Positions 17,991 to 25,918 are shown, counted from the stretch's first letter. The stretch: DNA of 36,173 nucleotides from Ruminococcaceae bacterium UBA1734 (GCA_002315765.1 DCIE01000020.1:1-36173), one strand, 5' to 3'. Made by a program: numbers and translations. The notes: a model not told the origin generated them from the sequence alone.

Positions 17991-18359
17991 ATGCCTTTAA
18001 AAAAAGAAATGTTACATCAATTTGAAATAAATCCTCTATCTTGCGGTCAGGCGGTTTTAGCGATGATTTCGGGGGAAACACAAGAGAATATTATGAAACT
18101 TGTGGGTACTGATAAGGAAACCAAACTTTCGGATATGTTTTTTGCCCTTGGCGAGTTTGGCATTAAAATAGACAAACAGCGAAAGCCTGTGTCAAAAAAA
18201 GCGGATTTACCCAATATTGCACTGCTTAGTCTTCAAACACCGAAATGTTGGCATTGGTCTCTTTACCGTAACGGTAAATTTTATGACCCGGAATACGGTG
18301 TTTTGGATGATTTTCCGCCCTCAAACAGACGGTATTTTTGGGAAATTTTTGAAGATTAA
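17991..18359 (+). CDS. Small C39-like cysteine peptidase domain protein
   Basis: The product is 122 residues, with GGAGGA ending 6 bases before the ATG at 17991. FEINPLSCGQAVLAMISGE (11-29) resembles the active-site segment of peptidase C39-like domains, with C18 as nucleophile. HWSLYRNGKFYDPEYG holds the expected histidine (H88) and aspartate (D99). C39 domains usually form the leader-cleaving N-terminus of bacteriocin ABC exporters, but here the domain stands alone, with no signal peptide, membrane helix or transporter nearby. It could be a free cysteine protease, a deubiquitinase-like fold protein or an inactive binding protein. No leader-peptide precursor gene was seen beside it. Confidence 0.65.
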   Translation: MPLKKEMLHQFEINPLSCGQAVLAMISGETQENIMKLVGTDKETKLSDMFFALGEFGIKIDKQRKPVSKKADLPNIALLSLQTPKCWHWSLYRNGKFYDPEYGVLDDFPPSNRRYFWEIFED

Positions 18360-18445
18360 CTTAAGTATTGCCATTTTTTAAATTTTTATCCTATTAAAAA
18401 GTTTTGACATATACCATAACTTTTAAAATATTCAATTTGTTGCTA

Positions 18446-18474
18446 TTGTAAAATAAACCTTAGTGTGTTACAAT
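18446..18474 (+). promoter_or_regulatory. Sigma-A promoter for the flavodiiron gene
   Basis: TTGTAA (18446-18451) and TACAAT (18469-18474) have a 17-base spacer and end 32 bases before the chosen start codon. Confidence 0.65.
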
Positions 18475-18506
18475 GATTAAAGTTCAAAATGAAAAGAGGC
18501 AAAAAA

Positions 18507-20309
18507 ATGAAAATTACCAACGACATTAAATATGTTGGAGTTAATGACCACAAAATCGACCTGTTTGAAGGTCAATACGATGTTCCTAATGGTATGGCAT
18601 ATAATTCTTATGTGATTATTGACGAAAAGATTGCCGTTATGGATTCGGTGGACAAAAACTTCACCCACGAGTGGCTTGACAATGTTGCAGGGGTATTAGG
18701 AGGAAAAGAGCCTGATTACTTCATTGTTCAACATATGGAGCCTGACCATTCGGCAAACATTACCTCGTTTATGAACACCTATCCGAAGACTACTATTGTC
18801 TCATCGGCAAAGGCGTTTGTTATGATGAAAAACTTTTTCGGCACTGAGTATGAGGACCGAAGAATTATTGTCGGCGAGGGTGATACACTTAACTTAGGAA
18901 AGCACACCTTAAACTTTGTTACGGCACCTATGGTGCACTGGCCGGAGGTTATTATGACCTACGATTCCACCGACAAGGTTTTATTTTCGGCTGACGGATT
19001 TGGTAAATTCGGTGCTAACGATGTGGAAGACCCGGAGGGTTGGGCTTGTGAAGCAAGACGCTATTATTTCGGCATTGTGGGAAAATACGGTGCTCAGGTT
19101 CAAGCCGTTCTTAAGAAAGCGGCAACCCTTGATATAGAGGTTATTTGTCCTTTGCACGGTCCTGTTCTTGACGAAAATTTAGGCTATTATATTGAAACCT
19201 ATAACACTTGGTCTTCCTACGGAATAGAAAGCGACGGTATATGTATTGCCTATACCTCGGTTTACGGAAACACCAAAAAGGCTGTGGAAGAACTATCCGA
19301 CCTTCTTAAGAAAAAAGGCTGTCCTAAGGTTGCAGTTGCCGACCTTGCACGAGACGATATGTTTGAAACCGTTGAAGATGCTTTTAGATACGGAAGACTT
19401 GTTCTTGCCACAACTACTTATAATGCAGATATTTTCCCGTTTATGAGAACCTTTATTTCTCATCTTGTTGAACGCGGATATCAAAAACGCAAGATTGCCT
19501 TTATCGAAAACGGCTCTTGGGCTCCACAGGCTACAAAGGTTATGAAAGAAATGTTTTCAAAAAGCAAGGAAATCACCTTTGCCGAAAACAATGTTCGTAT
19601 TCTTTCGGCGCTTAACGAGGAAAGTAGAAAACAGCTTGAGGCATTGGCAGATGAGCTTTGTTCCGATTATGAACAGAGAAACGGCGAAACCGCCGATAAA
19701 AACGATATGTCAGCTCTCTTTAAGATTGGATACGGACTTTATGTTGTTACAACAAATGACGGCACAAAAGACAATGGTTGCATTGTAAATACCGTTACTC
19801 AACTTACCGATTCGCCTCTTAGAGTTGCGGTTAATATCAACAAACAAAACTATACCTACAACACGGTTCACAAAACAGGAATTATGAATGTAAACTGCCT
19901 TTCGCAGGAGGCACCCTTTAAGGTGTTTGAGGCTTTCGGATTTAGAAGCGGAAGAAACATTGATAAGTTTAAAGACTGTGAAGCAGAGGCCACAAGAACC
20001 GACAACGGACTTGTTTTCTTGCCGAGATATATTAATTCGGTTATGTCCCTTAAGGTAATAGACGAGGTTGACCTCGGAACCCACGGTATGTTTATTTGCG
20101 AGGTTACCGAAGCTCGGGTAATGTCTAATGTTGAAACTATGACATACACATATTATCAAAACAATGTTAAACCAAAGCCGGAAACCGAAAATAAGAAAGG
20201 CTTTGTTTGTAAGGTTTGCGGATATGTTTATGAGGGTGATGAACTTCCCGATGATTTTGTTTGTCCTCTTTGTAAGCACGGTGCCGCAGATTTTGAACCC
20301 ATAGAGTAA
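18507..20309 (+). CDS. Flavodiiron protein fused to flavin-reductase and rubredoxin domains
   Basis: The ATG at 18507 has AGAGG 7 bases upstream; an in-frame ATG at 18489 has none. The 600-residue product has a beta-lactamase-like diiron domain with HMEPDH (76-81), a flavodoxin domain starting around residue 245 (IAYTSVYGNTKKAVEEL), a flavin-reductase-like FMN domain from about residue 400 (FKIGYGLYVVTT), and a C-terminal rubredoxin (VCKVCGYVYEG and FVCPLCKHG, about 565-600). Flavodiiron proteins reduce O2 to water, or NO to N2O, in anaerobes. The fused reductase and rubredoxin would let one polypeptide carry electrons from a reduced nicotinamide or another donor. A separate rubredoxin gene follows 21 bases later. 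Confidence 0.93.
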   Translation: MKITNDIKYVGVNDHKIDLFEGQYDVPNGMAYNSYVIIDEKIAVMDSVDKNFTHEWLDNVAGVLGGKEPDYFIVQHMEPDHSANITSFMNTYPKTTIVSSAKAFVMMKNFFGTEYEDRRIIVGEGDTLNLGKHTLNFVTAPMVHWPEVIMTYDSTDKVLFSADGFGKFGANDVEDPEGWACEARRYYFGIVGKYGAQVQAVLKKAATLDIEVICPLHGPVLDENLGYYIETYNTWSSYGIESDGICIAYTSVYGNTKKAVEELSDLLKKKGCPKVAVADLARDDMFETVEDAFRYGRLVLATTTYNADIFPFMRTFISHLVERGYQKRKIAFIENGSWAPQATKVMKEMFSKSKEITFAENNVRILSALNEESRKQLEALADELCSDYEQRNGETADKNDMSALFKIGYGLYVVTTNDGTKDNGCIVNTVTQLTDSPLRVAVNINKQNYTYNTVHKTGIMNVNCLSQEAPFKVFEAFGFRSGRNIDKFKDCEAEATRTDNGLVFLPRYINSVMSLKVIDEVDLGTHGMFICEVTEARVMSNVETMTYTYYQNNVKPKPETENKKGFVCKVCGYVYEGDELPDDFVCPLCKHGAADFEPIE

Positions 20310-20330
20310 AATACGAAAGGAGAAACGGCT

Positions 20331-20486
20331 ATGAAATATGTATGCGATGCTTGTGGTTGGGAGTACGATGAAGAATTAGGCGATCCCGATAACGGAATTG
20401 CTCCGGGAACCAAGTTTGAAGATTTGCCTGAGGATTTTGCTTGTCCACTTTGCGGTGTTGGCAAAGATATGTTCTCGGAAGCTTAA
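20331..20486 (+). CDS. Rubredoxin (stand-alone)
   Basis: This 51-residue protein has an AAAGGAG ribosome site 8 bases before the ATG. The two iron-binding pairs, CDACG near the N-terminus and CPLCG near the C-terminus, with GWEYD and FEDLPEDF between them, are typical. It would carry one electron on an Fe(Cys)4 centre. It lies 21 bases after the flavodiiron stop and is probably co-transcribed as an additional electron donor for it or for a peroxide-reducing rubrerythrin. Confidence 0.93.
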   Translation: MKYVCDACGWEYDEELGDPDNGIAPGTKFEDLPEDFACPLCGVGKDMFSEA

Positions 20487-20510
20487 TTCAAATAAAACCG
20501 AATAAAACAA

Positions 20511-20546
20511 AAAAATCCTTCATAGGTTTACTATGAGGGATTTTTT
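20511..20546 (+). terminator. Terminator after the rubredoxin gene
   Basis: Arms AAAAATCCTTCATAG (20511-20525) and CTATGAGGGATTTTT (20531-20545) pair with a 5-base loop and a T run. The right arm contains an ATG (20533) in frame with the next gene. Confidence 0.8.
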
Positions 20547-20565
20547 ATTATTCGGGGTGAATGTT

Positions 20566-20832
20566 TTGAAGATTTTAGGGATATGTGCAGTTGTTTTGTT
20601 GGGTGTTTTTTACCTGATTATTTTTGCCTTTGGTGTAATCAGAGGAAAAGCAATAAGGAAAATACTGCTTAACGGAATAATAGGAATAACGATTTGGATA
20701 ATAATCAACCTGACAGCAAAATACTCAGGGGTAAGAATTCCCGTAAACCCATATACCGCCGTAGGTATCAGTACATTTTCCGTACCCTGCATAATAGCAC
20801 TTTTGGTTTTACAGGTACTGTTTAAAATTTGA
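20566..20832 (+). CDS. bofA: BofA-family membrane protein (pro-sigma-K processing inhibitor type)
   Basis: I place the start at TTG 20566 (88 residues), with GGGGTG 6 bases upstream. The in-frame ATG at 20533 lies inside the terminator stem of the previous gene. The protein has hydrophobic segments at about residues 2-24 and 36-50, then the family's C-terminal signature (VRIPVNPYTAVGISTFSVPC) followed by a last hydrophobic stretch. In Bacillus, BofA holds the SpoIVFB protease inactive in the outer forespore membrane, delaying sigma-K maturation. No spoIVF gene is next to it, and many clostridia keep BofA-like proteins whose role is less clear. With the terminator immediately upstream, expression needs read-through or its own unrecognised promoter. 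Confidence 0.75.
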   Translation: MKILGICAVVLLGVFYLIIFAFGVIRGKAIRKILLNGIIGITIWIIINLTAKYSGVRIPVNPYTAVGISTFSVPCIIALLVLQVLFKI

Positions 20833-20916
20833 AAGATAAATCTTCCGAATTTTAAAAATTATAACGGCGCCGTTTTTCTCGCCTCTTACGAGGCAACCGA
20901 AAAATACGGGTGTAAT

Positions 20917-21765
20917 TTAAAAAATAATATCCGCAATCTTTGCCAATTCTTCCATTGTCAGGGTTTCGCCTCTGACAGATTCGGGCAAACCGAGGGAAGA
21001 AAGGGCATTTCTTAATGTTTGTTTATCTATTCCCAGTGTGTTTGAAACGGTGTTTAAAAATGTTTTTCTTCTTTGGGCAAAACAAGCCTTAACAAGGGAG
21101 AAAAACTTTTTTTCGTCCTTTACGAAAACAGGGGGAATATCTAATAGTTCCAGCTTTATAACAGCCGAATCCACCTTCGGAGAGGGCAAAAACGATTCCT
21201 TCGGAACATCAAAAAGCTTGGTTGCGGTGCTATAATAATTAACAGCTACCGTAAGGGCTCCCGCATCACGACTTCCCACAGGGGCACAAATTCTATCCGC
21301 CGCTTCCTTTTGCACCATAACAGTCAAGGATTTAATGGGCAACTTTGACTGCAAAAGTGTCATAATAAGCGGCGAGGTGATATAATAAGGCAAATTAGCA
21401 CAAACCGCAACACCGTTGCAATCCTTAAACTCCTCTTCGATAAGGGCCTTTAGGTCGATTTTAAGGGCGTCTTCAAAAACAACCTTTACATTGTCAAAAT
21501 CCGACAAAGTTTGGTCTAAAATATTTTTAAGCCTTTTATCAAGCTCAATAGCCACAACCTTTTTTGCACATTTCGCAAGTTCTCGTGTCAAAACTCCGGC
21601 TCCCGGACCTATTTCGATGGCGCCGTAGCCTTCCTTAATAGAAAACTCTGCCATTCTCGGGCAAACCGTTTCGTCTATAAGAAAGTTTTGCCCCAAGGAT
21701 TTTTTAAAGGAAAAACCGCTTAATTCCAATATTTTTCTAACTTCATTTATATCTGCGAGATTCAT
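20917..21765 (-). CDS. rsmA: 16S rRNA dimethyladenosine transferase RsmA (KsgA)
   Basis: Dimethylates two adjacent adenosines in the 3' terminal helix of 16S rRNA (A1518 and A1519 in E. coli numbering). The 282-residue protein has the SAM-binding motif EIGPGAGVLTREL, the substrate motif NLPYYITSPLI, and the opening FKKSLGQNFLID typical of the family. GGAGG precedes the ATG at 21765. Loss of this enzyme gives kasugamycin resistance. It stands alone on its strand. Confidence 0.96.
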   Translation of the reverse strand: MNLADINEVRKILELSGFSFKKSLGQNFLIDETVCPRMAEFSIKEGYGAIEIGPGAGVLTRELAKCAKKVVAIELDKRLKNILDQTLSDFDNVKVVFEDALKIDLKALIEEEFKDCNGVAVCANLPYYITSPLIMTLLQSKLPIKSLTVMVQKEAADRICAPVGSRDAGALTVAVNYYSTATKLFDVPKESFLPSPKVDSAVIKLELLDIPPVFVKDEKKFFSLVKACFAQRRKTFLNTVSNTLGIDKQTLRNALSSLGLPESVRGETLTMEELAKIADIIF

Positions 21766-21798
21766 ATGTCCTCCGAAAAAGAATTTTTACCAATATTT

Positions 21799-21827
21799 AT
21801 TATAAAATAAAATTCCCGTTCTTTCAA
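21799..21827 (-). promoter_or_regulatory. Sigma-A promoter for rsmA
   Basis: On the minus strand TTGAAA (21827-21822) and TATAAT (21804-21799) have a 17-base spacer. Its -35 lies only 8 bases from that of the divergent promoter for the gene at 21894. Confidence 0.7.
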
Positions 21828-21835
21828 GAAAATTG

Positions 21836-21864
21836 TTGCTCAAAAGTATTATTTATGTTACAAT
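21836..21864 (+). promoter_or_regulatory. Sigma-A promoter for the unknown protein/SPFH pair
   Basis: TTGCTC (21836-21841) and TACAAT (21859-21864) have a 17-base spacer, back to back with the rsmA promoter. Confidence 0.65.
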
Positions 21865-21893
21865 ATATAAAATAAGTTTTGGAGTGAATTTTT

Positions 21894-22637
21894 TTGGATA
21901 ATAGATATTTTGATTCGGTTATTAAGGAAATGCAACCTTTTTTTGATGAAAACGGTTTTGAGTCCTGCGAATGCGGTGGATTTAAAAACGGTAAAAAAGC
22001 TGTAAAGGTTGAATACAGCGAAGAAAGACAAATGTATTTGCTTTTGCTTGCCGATGTAGATGAAAACGGAAGTGTCGGAGAGTTCACCGAGGCTGAGGCT
22101 TGGCTTTTTGATGATTCTCAAAATGCAAAGGATGCCGAAAGCGTGGGTATTGATTTTACCGAAACCTTGCGTGAAAATATGGGAATAAAGGCAAAAAGAG
22201 TAAATCAAAACATTGACCTTCCCACAGCAAATAAGGACGGAGTTTATAATATTGCGGCATTCACCAAAAAGGCTCTTGATACATTTCCGCAGTATAAGGA
22301 TACCTATAAGGAATATGTGGCAAAGTACGGCAATTTCCTTTATCTTAATTTTTACGGAACATATATTGTTCCCGCAATAAAGACCACTCTTTCGGAAAAC
22401 ACCAAGAAGTCCGTAAAAAAGGTTTCGGACCTTGTATCCGATGCTTATGTTTCGGGTGATAAGGAAACCGTAAATTTAGTTGTTGCCTGTCTTGCTGCCG
22501 CTTGTTATAAGGACGAAAATATTACAAATATCGTAAACGATATGTTTGCAGATAATACACATTTCAAAAGCGCTGTAAACTCCTTTGCTTTGGTTCTTGA
22601 CCGCAAGAAAAAGATTAAAGAAGTTTTAGTAAAATAA
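21894..22637 (+). CDS. Conserved-looking hypothetical protein, soluble
   Basis: I do not recognise the family. The start is a TTG with GGAGTG upstream, giving 247 residues. There is no signal peptide or membrane helix. The N-terminal half (1-110) looks alpha/beta, with alternating strands (AVKVEYSEERQMYLLLLADVD) and many acidic residues. The C-terminal half (110-247) is helical, with a cluster of cysteines and alanines in LVVACLAAACYKDE. The start of the SPFH gene is 21 bases downstream, so the two are probably one transcript and may work together at the membrane. The evidence for function is only contextual. Confidence 0.7.
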   Translation: MDNRYFDSVIKEMQPFFDENGFESCECGGFKNGKKAVKVEYSEERQMYLLLLADVDENGSVGEFTEAEAWLFDDSQNAKDAESVGIDFTETLRENMGIKAKRVNQNIDLPTANKDGVYNIAAFTKKALDTFPQYKDTYKEYVAKYGNFLYLNFYGTYIVPAIKTTLSENTKKSVKKVSDLVSDAYVSGDKETVNLVVACLAAACYKDENITNIVNDMFADNTHFKSAVNSFALVLDRKKKIKEVLVK

Positions 22638-22658
22638 AAGATTTTTAGGAGGATTTTT

Positions 22659-23612
22659 ATGGAAATGATTTGGATTGCTTTAGGAATTATTGTTGTAATA
22701 ACGATTTTTTCCAACATCAGAATTGTACCGCAAGCCACACAATATGTTATTGAGTCTTTAGGTAAATACAAGGTAACTTGGGATGCGGGTATTCATGTTA
22801 AAATTCCTATTATTGAGAATATTTCTAAGAAGATAACCCTTAAAGAGCAGGTTATGGACTCTCCTCCGCAGCCGGTTATTACCAAGGATAATGTTACAAT
22901 GCAAATTGATACGGTGGTTTATTTCCGTATTTTTGACGCAAGACTTTATACCTACGGTGTTGTAAATCCCATTAATGCACTTGAAAATCTTACCGCTACA
23001 ACCCTTCGTAATATAGTCGGCGAAATGGAACTTGACGGAACACTTACCTCGAGAGATACCATAAACAGCAAGATGACTGCTATTCTTGATGAAGCCACAG
23101 ACCAGTGGGGTATTAAGGTAACAAGAGTCGAGCTTAAGAATATTATCCCACCTGCCGAAATCCAAAATGCTATGGAAAAGCAAATGAAGGCTGAAAGAGA
23201 CCGCCGTGAAACCTTGCTACAAGCTGAGGGACACAAGGCTGCCGCAATTACCCGTGCCGAAGGTGATAAACAAGCTATGATTCTTGCTGCCGAAGGTGAA
23301 AGAGATGCAAGAATTGCCCGTGCCGAAGGTGAAGCAAAGGCTATTTACCTTTCAAAGAAAGCCGAGGCTGACGGTCTTGCCGCCTTGAAGGAAGCCGGTG
23401 TTGATGCCGCTGTTTTAGAGCTTAAAAAATACGAAGCTCTTGTAAATATGTCAAACGGCACCGCCTCAAAGATTATTATCCCTACAGATGCTGTGAATGC
23501 CGTAACAAATAATGCGATTTTTGCCGAAACAACAGGTCTCGGAGATAATACTAAACCCGCAAAGAAAAAGTTACCTGAGCCTAAAAAAGACGAATGTTGC
23601 GATAAAGAATAA
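22659..23612 (+). CDS. SPFH/band 7 (stomatin-like) membrane protein
   Basis: The product is 317 residues with AGGAGG before the ATG. It has one N-terminal membrane helix (about residues 2-18), then the SPFH domain (VPQATQYVIESLGKY through the AMEKQMKAERDRR junction) and a long charged coiled-coil rich in alanine and glutamate (AEGDKQAMILAAEGE, ARAEGEAKA), then a lysine-rich tail. It matches the QmcA/HflK-like prokaryotic stomatins that form membrane-bound oligomers and organise microdomains or partner proteases. The usual neighbour in many genomes is an NfeD protein. None is seen here; the partner gene is instead the unknown protein upstream. Confidence 0.92.
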   Translation: MEMIWIALGIIVVITIFSNIRIVPQATQYVIESLGKYKVTWDAGIHVKIPIIENISKKITLKEQVMDSPPQPVITKDNVTMQIDTVVYFRIFDARLYTYGVVNPINALENLTATTLRNIVGEMELDGTLTSRDTINSKMTAILDEATDQWGIKVTRVELKNIIPPAEIQNAMEKQMKAERDRRETLLQAEGHKAAAITRAEGDKQAMILAAEGERDARIARAEGEAKAIYLSKKAEADGLAALKEAGVDAAVLELKKYEALVNMSNGTASKIIIPTDAVNAVTNNAIFAETTGLGDNTKPAKKKLPEPKKDECCDKE

Positions 23613-23623
23613 AGTATAATTTA

Positions 23624-23662
23624 AAAATAAGCAGGAAAGTTTGGAATTTCCTGCTTATTTTT
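23624..23662 (+). terminator. Terminator after the SPFH gene
   Basis: Arms around AAATAAGCAGGAAA and TTTCCTGCTTATTT enclose a short loop at about 23639-23646 and are followed by further T residues. Confidence 0.85.
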
Positions 23663-23663
23663 G

Positions 23664-23692
23664 TTGTTATTTGCGGAAAAATGTAGTATAAT
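23664..23692 (+). promoter_or_regulatory. Sigma-A promoter for thiI
   Basis: TTGTTA (23664-23669) and TATAAT (23687-23692) have a 17-base spacer, directly after the preceding terminator. Confidence 0.7.
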
Positions 23693-23743
23693 ACACTATG
23701 TATATTGTTAAAAATAGGATATTCACGGTAAAAGGTGGAACAA

Positions 23744-24913
23744 ATGAAAGAAATAATACTAATAAAGGACGGCGAACTTGCACTTAAAGGACTCAATCGC
23801 TGTAATTTTGAGAATAAACTTGTAAATAGCATTAAAAGGCGTTTAAAGTCTTTGGGCGAAATAAAAATTGTTAAGGCACAGTCTACTATTTATATTGAAC
23901 CTCAGTGTGATGATTTTGATTTTGAAGAGGCTTTGGAAAGGGTAAGATGTATTTTCGGTATTGCGGGATTCAGCCGTGCCTGTGTTTGCGAAAAAACACC
24001 CGAGGATATTTTTGCGAAGGCGCCGTTATACCTTGCCGACTCCTTGAGAAAGGCTAAAACTTTTAAGGTTGAGTCAAAGCGTTCAGATAAAACCTTTCCC
24101 TTAAAATCTCCTGAGCTTTCGGCACAACTGGGAGGAGTTTTGCTTTCGGCATTTCCGCATTTAAGAGTTGATGTTCATAACCCCGATATAATTGTTACGG
24201 CGGAGGTCAGGGATTATGCCGCTTATATAAGAGGAAATCAAGAAAAGGGTGCCGGTGGACTTCCTGTGGGCACTTCGGGTAAGGCGAATGTACTTATTTC
24301 CGGTGGAATTGACAGTCCGGTTGCAGCATATATGATGGCAAAAAGAGGACTTTCTCTAAATGCTATCCACTTTGCTTCACCACCTTACACAAGCGCATTA
24401 GCCGAGGAAAAGGTTAAGACCTTACTGTCAAAAGTTGCAAGATACAGCGGAACTATTAAACTTGCCGTTGTTCCGTTTACCGAAATTCAAGAGGAAATAA
24501 GGGATAAATGCCCTGAAGATTATTTCACCCTTATTATGCGCAGAATGATGATGCGAATTGCTTGTAGAGTTTCAAAAGAAAACGAGTGCTTAGGACTTAT
24601 AACAGGGGAGAGTTTAGGACAGGTTGCAAGTCAAACTTTACCTGCTATCGGTGCTACGGACAGTGTTTGCGATTTGCCTGTAATGCGACCTCTTATAGGA
24701 ATGGACAAGGAAGAAATAATTAAAATTTCAAGGGCTATGGATGCTTTTGAAACCTCGATTTTGCCTTATGAAGATTGTTGCACCGTGTTTACTCCGAAGC
24801 ATCCGCATACGAGACCTAAACCCGGACAATGTGAAAAAGCCGAGGAATATTTGGACATTGAGCCATTAATCAGTCGTGCTATTGAGGGAATAGTATATTC
24901 ATATATAGAATAG
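23744..24913 (+). CDS. thiI: tRNA 4-thiouridine synthase ThiI
   Basis: Adenylates U8 of tRNA and transfers sulfur to it; in some bacteria it also serves thiamine thiazole synthesis. The ATG at 23744 has AAAGGTGG 5 bases upstream, giving 389 residues. The order is an N-terminal ferredoxin-like domain, a THUMP domain (about 60-165) and a PP-loop ATPase with SGGIDSP (186-192). There is no C-terminal rhodanese domain, so sulfur must come directly from a cysteine desulfurase, as in Bacillus. The next gene starts about 20 bases later. Confidence 0.95.
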   Translation: MKEIILIKDGELALKGLNRCNFENKLVNSIKRRLKSLGEIKIVKAQSTIYIEPQCDDFDFEEALERVRCIFGIAGFSRACVCEKTPEDIFAKAPLYLADSLRKAKTFKVESKRSDKTFPLKSPELSAQLGGVLLSAFPHLRVDVHNPDIIVTAEVRDYAAYIRGNQEKGAGGLPVGTSGKANVLISGGIDSPVAAYMMAKRGLSLNAIHFASPPYTSALAEEKVKTLLSKVARYSGTIKLAVVPFTEIQEEIRDKCPEDYFTLIMRRMMMRIACRVSKENECLGLITGESLGQVASQTLPAIGATDSVCDLPVMRPLIGMDKEEIIKISRAMDAFETSILPYEDCCTVFTPKHPHTRPKPGQCEKAEEYLDIEPLISRAIEGIVYSYIE

Positions 24914-24935
24914 TATTTAAGAGGGGGACTCTTTG

Positions 24936-25907
24936 ATGAATCAAAACATTAAGATTGATATTCTTTATTATACAATAAGCACCGATTTTGAGATGGAATT
25001 CAATTTGTGCGGTTGTTGCAGAATGAGAATGCTTACCGATAAGGCATCAACCAGAAAAGAATTAGCCGTTAATTTGGCAAGAAGTGTCAGCCGAAGCAAG
25101 ATTGTTATTGTTTGCGGTCCTTTGTTTGGAGAAAAAGGGCTTATTGAAACTGTATCTGCCGTTGCCGAAATCGGACTTGAAAAAATTGATAACGATAAAT
25201 ATGCCATAGAAGAAGAGGCGGACTTTTCTATTTTGCAGGGCTCGGTACCTCTTGTTTCCTCTGACGGAATATTCGGCGGTTGTATTATTGAGAAAAAGCA
25301 GCAAACCATTATTTTGCTAACCGAGAATAAGTCGTTAAGAAAACGAATAATGAACGAGCTTATCCATCCTTATGTTTCAAGGGTTGCAGGGCTTGTTACG
25401 GAACAGGGCGCACAAAACGATGAGTTTTTTGTTTTAGATGAAAAAAAGATATTGGAAGAAGAACTTGACACCACACCTGCTGAACATTGCGAAGAAGATG
25501 AACCTATTGAGCAAATGGGAGAATATGCCCAAGGTGAGGAATTTGTGCTTGAAACCCCGGCGGTTGACGATGATGATATTACTTTTGAAAGCGATTATGT
25601 AAAGCAAAAGGACCAGCTTGATTCACAGCTGATTTTAGGTGATTTTTTCGATAACGAACCGCAGACGGAAAAGGCAGACGATAAAAGCTTTGTTGATATA
25701 GAAGATGTTGACGGCTTGAGGAGAAAAGAAAGACGCATAGATATTGCCATAAGAATTATGCTTATTATAATCGTTGCATTTATTTTGGGACTGGTAGCGT
25801 TTATTCTTTTAAGGTCAATTCAAAATCATATGAGCATATTTGAATATTTGGATAGGATTTTCACACCAAATCAATCCTTTATTGAATTATTGCCGGAAAA
25901 AGTTTAA
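24936..25907 (+). CDS. Membrane-anchored protein with a possible MoCF-like N-terminal domain; function unknown
   Basis: The ATG at 24936 follows GAGGGGG by 8 bases; a TTG at 24933 is also possible. The 323 residues divide into three parts. Residues 1-155 form an alpha/beta domain with a CGCC cluster (25-28), NLARSVSRSKIVIVCGPLFGE, and a hydrophobic strand QQTIILLTENKSLRKR. Residues 160-255 form a very acidic linker. Then comes RRKERR before a single membrane helix (about 270-292) and a short external tail. By the positive-inside rule the alpha/beta domain is cytoplasmic. The strand-loop pattern reminds me of the molybdopterin-binding (MoaB/CinA N-terminal) fold, but I see no full signature, so this is a guess. 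It sits between thiI and a COG2426 membrane protein. Confidence 0.7.
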   Translation: MNQNIKIDILYYTISTDFEMEFNLCGCCRMRMLTDKASTRKELAVNLARSVSRSKIVIVCGPLFGEKGLIETVSAVAEIGLEKIDNDKYAIEEEADFSILQGSVPLVSSDGIFGGCIIEKKQQTIILLTENKSLRKRIMNELIHPYVSRVAGLVTEQGAQNDEFFVLDEKKILEEELDTTPAEHCEEDEPIEQMGEYAQGEEFVLETPAVDDDDITFESDYVKQKDQLDSQLILGDFFDNEPQTEKADDKSFVDIEDVDGLRRKERRIDIAIRIMLIIIVAFILGLVAFILLRSIQNHMSIFEYLDRIFTPNQSFIELLPEKV

Positions 25908-25918
25908 GGAGAAAAGCT

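Noticed and set aside
18489..18506. Upstream ATG for the flavodiiron protein
   Set aside because: The bases before it do not contain a ribosome site, and AGAGG is well spaced for the ATG at 18507, which also gives the usual N-terminus.
20840..20916. Possible terminator hairpins between the BofA-like gene and rsmA
   Set aside because: GCCTC-TTAC-GAGGC lacks a T run, and AACGGCGCCGTT is a palindrome with too short a stem, so neither is listed as a terminator.
23160..23400. Repeated GCCGAAGGTGA-like DNA in the SPFH gene
   Set aside because: These come from the alanine/glutamate coiled-coil repeats normal for this protein family, not from a DNA repeat element.
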